The position numbers and the translations under genes are program-made. The notes beneath the pieces were generated by a model that worked only from the letters and a program-made list of their open reading frames with translations, made no database searches and was not told the DNA's origin. DNA of 64,000 nucleotides, taken from contig JAJEKV010000240.1 of the NCBI GenBank assembly GCA_021234155.1, forward strand, positions 312,001-376,000, read 5' to 3'. Origin of the DNA: Isoetes taiwanensis. Taxonomy: Eukaryota; Streptophyta; Lycopodiopsida; Isoetales; Isoetaceae. Below are positions 57,115 through 64,000 of the stretch, piece after piece. Position 1 is the first letter of the stretch; each line of letters starts with the position of its first letter.

Positions 57115-57321
57115 ATTATCCCTAAGCTTCTAGATTCTCCAAGATTCTATGTGATTTTATGAGACTTAGCAAGATTCCATGAAGGCTTCCCTGAATTCCC
57201 TTAGGTTCTCCAAGATATTATGTATATTCCCATAGATTGACTTAGATTCTCTTAAATTTTATGAGATACCTTTAGGTTCGCTTACATTCTTTTAGATTTT
57301 GTAAGATTTTCTTAGATTTTA
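57115..57321. repeat. AGATTCT array, reverse complement of the 15.7-kb array family
   Basis: Variants of TTCTCCAAGATTCTATG and TTAGATTCTCTTA. In reverse complement these match the GAATCTTGGAGAATCTAG words of 15700-16345. The array is interrupted exactly by the Helitron end at 57322. Confidence 0.65.
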
Positions 57322-57348
57322 CTAGTAATGGTGCCCAGCGTTGCTGGG
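57322..57348 (-). mobile_element. Helitron 3' terminus (minus strand), variant hairpin
   Basis: On the minus strand: hairpin CCCAGCAACGCTGGG (plus 57334-57348), an 8-base spacer, CTAG, then T. Compensatory changes relative to the CCCGGC...GCCGGG hairpin keep the stem. The body extends to higher coordinates. Confidence 0.7.
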
Positions 57349-57879
57349 CATGAACTTTCATTTATATGTATGTTCTGCTATTGAGTACCTCTACCAATGT
57401 CCTCTAGATCACCAACACAAAAAGGAAAAAAAAAAAACAATTAAAAGACTCCTGAAAGCAAAAACTCAAAAATCTTGGTGATTCTTTGAGTTCATGCAAA
57501 TTGGATAAGGCAATACACGAAGTATATTTCTCTGTGTGAAAAATATATTTAAAAAAGACTTGCTCGTACATGATATGCATGTAGTAGGCTGCATATATTC
57601 TTAAAACCCATTCCTCTAAACGGATTTTCATAGATCCCTGCATTTTGGTAGTGTACAGGTACACCTATACAACAATTTTGATGATTGTTGAAATGCATGG
57701 GGTTACAATTTCAACTGTCATATTGAGCAATTTTATCATGGTTCTGCAATCACTAATCGCTTATTGTCATTTGATTCTTCAATTTTTCCTACAAAGTTTT
57801 TGGCCAAAACAACCTCCAACTCTTGATATAAAACTCAAGAACATCTTGTTTCAGGTGCCAATTAAAACAAAAGGTAGTC

Positions 57880-58262
57880 TGCCAAAATTAGTTAAAACAA
57901 AAGGTAGTCGACCATTATTGCATCGATAAGCTTGTATTGCAACTTATCATGCTTAAATAAGAGTGTTGTTTCTCTTTTTTATGGTAACTTCAATTTCAAT
58001 CACAACTTATCATGCTTAAATAAGAGTGTTGTTTCTCTTTTTTATGGTAACTTCAATTTCAATCACATCTGTGTTTTTTTGTGTGTTTTTTTGCAGACCA
58101 GAATCATTGTAATCAGAGCTTTTCGCCCCTTTCTAATATGGCATACACCAATATATACACCCCAGTTATCTTGCATTAACTTCAAACATGACAAAGACAA
58201 AGCTTATGCGTTTAACATTAACTTCAAACATGACAAAGACAAAAGACAAAGCTTATGCGTTC
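57880..58262. repeat. Cluster of short tandem duplications
   Basis: TTAAAACAAAAGGTAGTC twice near 57860-57910. A unit of about 63 bases (ACTTATCATGCTTAAATAAG onward) is repeated at 57941-58066. A 42-base unit (ATTAACTTCAAACATGACAAA) is repeated near 58172-58262. The frame across them is a repeat artefact. Confidence 0.75.
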
Positions 58263-58269
58263 AAGGTTT

Positions 58270-59340
58270 TTGCTAATAGTCTGTGCGCTTTTGTTCAATG
58301 CACATTAAGTTCAAACATGGACACAGAAAATAGCATGGGTAGACCAAGCTACAATATTACATGATTTGGTGGTTGTACCAATGGCAATAGCAATTGCAGG
58401 CCATCGGCCAGTCTACAATCTACAAAGAATCTGGGATTTGGCACTATCACCCACAGCTTAAAGCGGTGCGAAGAGCACATGGCACGTACATGGAGAGTGC
58501 TCTAGATATCACCAATTTTTTGCTCACCTTTACTGGCCACCAATTTAATCCAGAATATGGCCACAATATAACCCTTAGCTTCCATGGCCACAACGGACCC
58601 CTTAGCTTCCATGGTGCAGATTTATCCAGAAGCAGCTAGCGCCTTCTGGGTGTAACAATGCTCTTAGCACAAAAACATGTCTTGGCATTCATTCGCACCA
58701 AATCCATTACTTTTTTGTTTCCTTTTCTAGAGCGAGAATCGAGGCATGGAGAATCCGCATATCATATACACTGTGGTGCTATGGCAGATGATTAATTAGA
58801 AATGTTGAAACTACTTGCACCGGATTTTTACCCTCAGTTGGCACTATTGAGAATCATAAGCAATACTCTGTCCACGTGTTAACCCTCCATTGTGCCTAAC
58901 AAAACAAAAACAGATGCCAACATGGTTACAGATGTTTGCTTACATGGTTGCTTGTAAACGATTGTGCAACTTGAATAATGTTTTTAATGAAGTCACAACT
59001 TAACAACGTCTGCATTATTAAAAGTTACAGTTGAGATTAAACAATCAATGAGCAAATTCCTGATGCTGTTCTGCAGACGGAATGGCAATTAATACTACAC
59101 ACGTTATGCATATTTTAGAGCTACATGTTTGAAAGATTCTTGATATCGTTTTCTTTATTTTTTAGCTTCTACAGTGGAAAGATAAGAGCCTCATCCCGAA
59201 AGTAGTTATAACTTACTCAAATCCATCAGGGGATAAGTTACAATTGCGGGGAAGAAAAATGTACCCAAGTTCTAGCTTCTTTTTGCCTCACAAAAAAAAC
59301 TTGTTTGAGAACCTAAAAAAAACAGGGAGATGTTTTTGAG
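58270..59340. other. No supported gene
   Basis: TTAGCTTCCATGG is repeated near 58575-58615. Otherwise unremarkable AT-rich DNA. Confidence 0.35.
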
Positions 59341-59589
59341 AGCTTGGATCGGACAGGAAAAATGAGACATAAACTTAGAAGCCCAGAAGGGGAAGAAATA
59401 CTAAGCAAACACTTACAGATGACTGCGGATCGACAAAACCGGTTCCCCACCAAACGATCATGTATGATTTGTTTCTGCTGGTATTTTGCAACTCTGTCTG
59501 TTGAAGCCCTGCAGCTGGGGAGAGTCCTTTGCCATTTGAGGGTTGTATTGCCCAGAACCTGGAAGAAAAACCATAGCACATAGACATCA

Positions 59590-59994
59590 GGGCAACGACC
59601 AGCTTTTGCAGAAGGAATAGCATCTCGCTTCTGGAACAATGACATGGGCTGGGGATGATATGATTCTTCTTCTTGTCTCAAGAATCATTTCCAGCAAGCT
59701 CCAAAACCTTCGATTGAAATGGCTATGCACCTTATGCCTTCCTTTTCCACTATGATCCGAAAGGGTTAATTCAGACAATGCCCTATGACCAACTTGCTGC
59801 TCCAGACCCAGACCGTTGTTCCGAGAAGTAGCCAAAGAGGCATATGCAGCGATGGCGACCCCTCCCCCGCTACCGTAAAGAAACCCCTGGAAAAGATAAG
59901 AGAGAATAGCAAAAAAAAAACCAAGTTATCTTATAGAATCTTACGTGGCATCATCTCTTCCATTGATTTCATCAAATCTGGGCCGCCCAAATTA
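59590..59994 (-). CDS. Possible exon pair of an unidentified minus-strand gene
   Basis: A very good acceptor (long pyrimidine tract then CTTTTCCAG, around 59890) precedes an open frame GFLYGSGGGVAIAAYASLAT that runs to about 59587. Upstream, GATGATGCCAC|GTAAGA (about 59945) is a donor-like site after a short open stretch. The phase of the obvious join does not keep the long frame open, so the model is uncertain. Family unknown. Confidence 0.25.
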
Positions 59995-60019
59995 GGGCTG
60001 GGTCCAACACTTACACAAT

Positions 60020-60600
60020 AACATTATAATATAAGATGAAGGTTGTAAGAATTTGTGCATTAGAATGAAGTGATAGTTGTTGCATGTTGATGTGGTAGTT
60101 ACAATTGTTGCATGTTGATGTGTTAGTTACGATTGTTGCATGTCGATGTGGGAAGGGCTGCGATTAGTTTTATATGAAATTTATCCATGGAATTCAAGCA
60201 GCATTGGGTTGGTAAGAGACCATGTGTGAAGAATTCATGGTTTATTAAGTATATTTGTTCTATCTATAATAATATGTGAGAATAGTGGGGTGGGTGGCTG
60301 TTTGTCTATCATTAATGTTTCTTCAAGTTTCATGATGCAAATGGAAGGAAGGAAGGAAGGAAGAAATGTAAGTGGGCCAAAAGAGTGTACATTAAGATTT
60401 TTTTTATGGTTCATGGTTATAGTGAAGGTTCTTTATTGTTTAAAGCAGTATTAAATAACCTAAGGTGACTATTCATGGCTGTAAAAATTCCACGATTATA
60501 CTCAGAAAACCGAAGGTAATTATTTATGATCCCAGAAATTTGATCATTGAGTAAATAGGTGGGTCGCCGCTAGGAGATCTAGTTGTTGTATAGGGTTTAT
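60020..60600. repeat. Short repeats: GTTGCATGTTGATGTG array and (GGAA)n
   Basis: Three copies of a 30-base unit around 60068-60150 (GTTGCATGTTGATGTG...GTTAC). A (GGAA) microsatellite at 60344-60363. Confidence 0.65.
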
Positions 60601-62160
60601 TATTCGGAATTATATTGTTCTTGTGATGCAAGTGCAAGTAACGATCCAAAGAGATTTATTTTAGATGTAACGGGACATAAGTTGCAGAATATGCAACGCT
60701 CAACAGCATCTCTCCATGTGCGGCTCCAATAACTAAAGTCTATCCCCAAATAACATGCATGACCACATGGAAAATGAGTCCACCAATAATTAGTCACCCT
60801 AAATTTGCCAACTTAGATGCATTTCAATTTGATCTCAAACCCTATCTTCGCCCATGTAGTAATGCATGTCAGAAGAAAAGTCTGAGCTCAAGAAACATGC
60901 ATGACCGTGGGAGACAAAACACCTAGTTTATTCAACTACATCACCTCCATAAATTCCAAATCATTACCGTAGCTAGCAAGCAAGCAAGTTCCATAATATG
61001 CACATCCTAGCACCAGCTCTCCATGCAAACATTCCCAGACTGTTCCCCTGCAATAAATCAAACCATCACATTAAACAGCGTACAAGCAAGCTACACAACT
61101 TAATTTCATACCAAACCCTCTATAAGTTATAAAGAATACTATCTTCACCTATCTAGTAATCCACAACAGCATGTCCCTGCGAGGCAAAGCAACTAGTTTA
61201 TCCAACTGTGTCACACGTCTCACAGTATAAACAAGACTCTAGTGTAGATTATAGCATCTCTCTACTAGTATATGCATTGTTAAAGCAATTCGAAAGATTT
61301 AAAATCCAAGACTATAGCCTAGTTAGATCTCACAAAGGATGGTAATGCAAGGCTGGGTTTAGTTCCACCCGGAGATCCAAAGATGCACACTCTAGCAACA
61401 AAGCTGCAAGGTAGATGCATGTCACGGAGGCCATTTCAAGAATATTACCCTGCATGGAAGTCCGAAGGCTATTTCCAGCAAAATCGCATTGCGTAAATTA
61501 TCCGAATGATCACTTTAAATAACATCATGGAGGCAAGCTTCAGAATATGCATAGCTTAGCAGCATATTATGCTGCATGGAAGTCCGACGACTAATCGCAT
61601 TGATAAATAATCCGAATAATCACTTTAAATAGCATCATGGAGGCAAGCTTCAGAATATGTGAAAACATACATGGCAACCAAGGCATGCGTTTAATTCAAA
61701 CTTGCAAGATAGATGCATGTCACAAGCACCTAGTTTAATACCCCCAAGGCCAGGCAATAACGGGTCACAATAACTACTAATCTAGCAAATAATTCCGTTT
61801 CCCTAAGTAGAAGCCTAAATGTTTCTCACAGCAAAATTACATTGTACAAATTCCACAAATCATCGCCTTAGCTAGCATGTAGATAAGCTCCAAAATATGC
61901 ACGTTCTACCAGCATATCTTCTTGGATTCTTCGGACCTGTAAGAACCATAAGAACAATGGTATGCATAGCTTAGCAGCATAGATCAGTCATGCTAGCTCA
62001 GATGCATTAAACAGCGGATACAACAAATTTTAACAACAAAACTTTGGGAGAAAACAATTTTGGCAAGGGATCAGAAAACATATATGGCAACCAAGGCAAT
62101 AGCCAGTCACAATAACTAGAACACATTTGTTACCTGCTTGCCAGCAAAGCTTATAAGCCC
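60600..62160. repeat. Degenerate repeat field built on an AATATGCA-containing unit
   Basis: The word AAGCTTCAGAATATGCA, followed 10-20 bases on by CAGCAT, recurs at 60674, 60987, 61538, 61646 and 61890 with drift. GGAGGCAAGCTTCAGAATAT and TGCATGGAAGTCCGA are each duplicated around 61450-61650. ACATGGCAACCAAGGCA recurs near 61667 and 62083. No gene; probably an old tandem array broken by insertions. Confidence 0.55.
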
Positions 62161-62218
62161 ACTTAAAAGATAAAGAAAATCACATGAAAGAAAATGCATG
62201 GCTTCATGGTTCAGGTAA

Positions 62219-62885
62219 GTTTTTTTTTTTTTTTTTTTTTTTTTTTTGAAGGACGTGAAACTTTATTAATCATCAGAAACGAGCAACAGAAATGGGGGAC
62301 TGAAAACCCAGTGGAGGAATTGTCCACAGAGCAAAACCACCCGCCACCTTACAGCACACAACATGTAAATGAGTTACATATAAGTGTTAATCTGGAGATA
62401 GTGTACCCAAATACGATTCTTCACTTCATCCTTTATGGAGGAAGATATATACGCTTTGACGATGCATTGCTTAGCTTCAATAAGCACTTGAGCATCAGGG
62501 GCTCTATGGCCCTTGAAAATAAAGAGGTTTCTTCTTTTCCACGTTGACCAAATGATCCATGCTGAAGCTAAGTGAAATGCCCTCTTTGCCATATTGTCCC
62601 AAGAACTTGGGTACACTGCCAATAAGACTTGTTGACTATTCAAACTGCAATCAAAAAGACTCTGAAGCCACAACCAAGCCGGTCTAGCATGCTGGCATAA
62701 GAAGAAACAATGCTCGATTGTCTCATCCCTCTGAGCGCATAAAGGGCATGTCCCAGGCACCTCAGGACGAAATTTGTGGACCAAAACAGGTAAGGTGACT
62801 TGTTCTACTACTGTAATGCAAAACAAGAGGACTTTCACTGACTTGCCTGATCAAACTCCTTTGGATCATCAGACGCCATTGTCAT
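62219..62885 (-). mobile_element. LINE 3' end with reverse-transcriptase zinc-binding domain
   Basis: Minus-strand ORF 62838-62374 carries the zf-RVT signature CPLCAQRDETIEHCFFLCQH, then PAWLWLQSLF, the domain at the C-terminus of plant L1-type LINE ORF2. It continues into RAFHLASAWIIWSTWKRR and stops. After the stop, AATAAAG and GTCCTTC lead to a 27-base poly(A) (plus-strand T-run 62220-62246). An in-frame TGA just before MKVLLF and loss of upstream ORF2 show it is 5' truncated and inactive. Same family as 40722-41093. Confidence 0.9.
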
Positions 62886-62889
62886 TTGA

Positions 62890-63885
62890 CTTCCAAAAAT
62901 TGGTTAATCTTCTTTAGCATGCCGCTTTGTAGGCTAGAACATAGTAATACGTGCCAGCGAAGATAGCAATGTGTGGGACAAGTTTTTAGCCACAATTTGA
63001 TCTCTTCTAAACTTTTCAAATGCAGAGAAGGATTTGGAATGTGAACTAATACAGTTGGGTTTGTAGATATATAGAAAAATCAACTGTAATGTTAAGAATG
63101 AACAAAAGAACATAGACTGGGAAAAGATTGTACCAACCACTTGCAGAGGCTGTACCAAATGCAGCAAGTCTTTAAAAGATTCAATCATCAAACCCTAAGA
63201 TGGCAATCATGGACCAAGATACTCATAACAATACGACGGTTGTATGAAGCAGTTTTGAATGTTAACTGTGTCTTATAAAAAAAAGAATTTGTAAACATAC
63301 AGTATTTGTTCGTGGGTATGGATTTGGACGCCATTCGAAATTAATTGGAAACTAACCAATTCTAGCCTAGATTTCCTAATACATGCATACCAGAAATTAG
63401 AAATAGGAATAAACTTACACTTTGATCCGAAGGACTCCCACCCCTTTTTCTAGCTGGGAAGCATGGAAACATGATTACACAAGCTAGCAAAGCCAATCCT
63501 CCACCAAATTCTGTCTTCATGATGATGTATATGGTTATTTATGGGCAATGGCTTGAATCAGTTCACACTCGAAGGATTTGATAGACGAGGAAATGGCAAG
63601 AGGGGCCAAATTATGACAGAATTGCTGGAAATTGTAAACTAGAAGCTGCAGGAAAAATTCTGGCATGCCATGCCATAACCTAGGCCTATCGGATCTGCTG
63701 CTCGCCGGACACTGCCAGCTCCAAGGTCGGGTGCTAATCAGCATCTCTTTCAGCGGAAAAGAGACGGTAAAAATGAAATTGCAATTTGAGCGTGCATGTG
63801 CATCTGCTCATCTGAGCGTCAAGAGTGCACGAAAAAAAAAGACCTCTCCGTTAGCCGGTTTCGAGAGCGGCTGCCCACCAACAGA
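62890..63885. other. No supported gene
   Basis: Short overlapping frames without motifs. Confidence 0.35.
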
Positions 63886-63888
63886 AGT

Positions 63889-64000
63889 GACCGAGAGTTT
63901 ACAGCCAATCATAAGTTTGGAGCAGTCACCAGCATATTCTAGGGATATTCTAGCATATACCTAGGATATGCCAAAAGCCCACATAAACAAGGGTTTGCCC
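63889..64000. repeat. GCATATGC-rich repeat, copy C (cut by window end)
   Basis: CGAGAGTTTACAGCCAATC, GTTTGGAGCAGTCACCAGCA, then ATATTC/ATATGC words and ACATAAACAAGGGTTTGCCC at the window edge. Same order as 28868-28992. The closing hairpin would lie just outside. Confidence 0.6.

Noticed and set aside
57941-58262. A CRISPR-like direct-repeat array
   Set aside because: Units are adjacent duplications with no spacers, and the plant context excludes CRISPR.
62194-62547. Plus-strand ORF with poly-Phe
   Set aside because: It is the antisense shadow of the LINE poly(A) tail and 3' end.

Overview
The window looks like a repeat-rich intergenic stretch of a large land-plant nuclear genome. A fern or another seed-free plant is my best guess, by inference only. 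Supporting signs are AT-rich DNA, PLS-type PPR fragments, a PIN auxin-transporter fragment with plant-type loop motifs, teloboxes, plant-like Helitron, hAT and Harbinger termini, and LINEs with an RVT zinc-binding domain. There is no bacterial-style gene packing. Only one ORF with recognisable domains is intact, a TPR protein at 37492-38313. Nearly everything else is mobile DNA or broken gene pieces.

Layout. 0.86-6.1 kb holds two tail-to-tail decayed copies of a DUF7869-like (probable transposase) gene; the C-terminal part of a third lies at 17.1-17.9 kb. 7.6-14.7 kb is an unusual plus-strand island. It contains a ParB/DGQHR-like exon, further degenerate coding blocks with in-frame stops, and GC-rich palindromes (core CGCGCC-A/T-GGCGCG) in its inferred introns and at both edges. 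15.0-20 kb has one unassigned ORF and several simple arrays. 21.4-25 kb has a Helitron 3' end, a complete hAT-type MITE and other inverted repeats. 27.1-28.3 kb is a PPR pseudogene. 29.3-30.6 kb looks like the 5' end of a gene (teloboxes plus two short exons). 33-36.7 kb has palindromes, a rearranged PIN fragment and a pyrimidine tract.

37.5-39.5 kb is the TPR gene with a PIF/Harbinger-type MITE immediately upstream. 40.7-41.1 kb is a very short 5'-truncated LINE with target-site duplication. 42.4-42.8 kb is a two-exon XRN exoribonuclease fragment, 45.6 kb an SmF exon and 47.4-47.7 kb another PPR remnant. 49.2-55.1 kb is an LTR retrotransposon on the minus strand with 2.77-kb LTRs and only 320 bp between them. 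55.8 and 57.3 kb carry two more Helitron 3' ends. 60.6-62.2 kb is a degenerate repeat field and 62.2-62.9 kb a second LINE 3' end of the same family as the first.

The genes do not form a pathway. The recurring theme is gene-fragment capture and decay. The 7.6-14.7 kb island is the best candidate for something undescribed.
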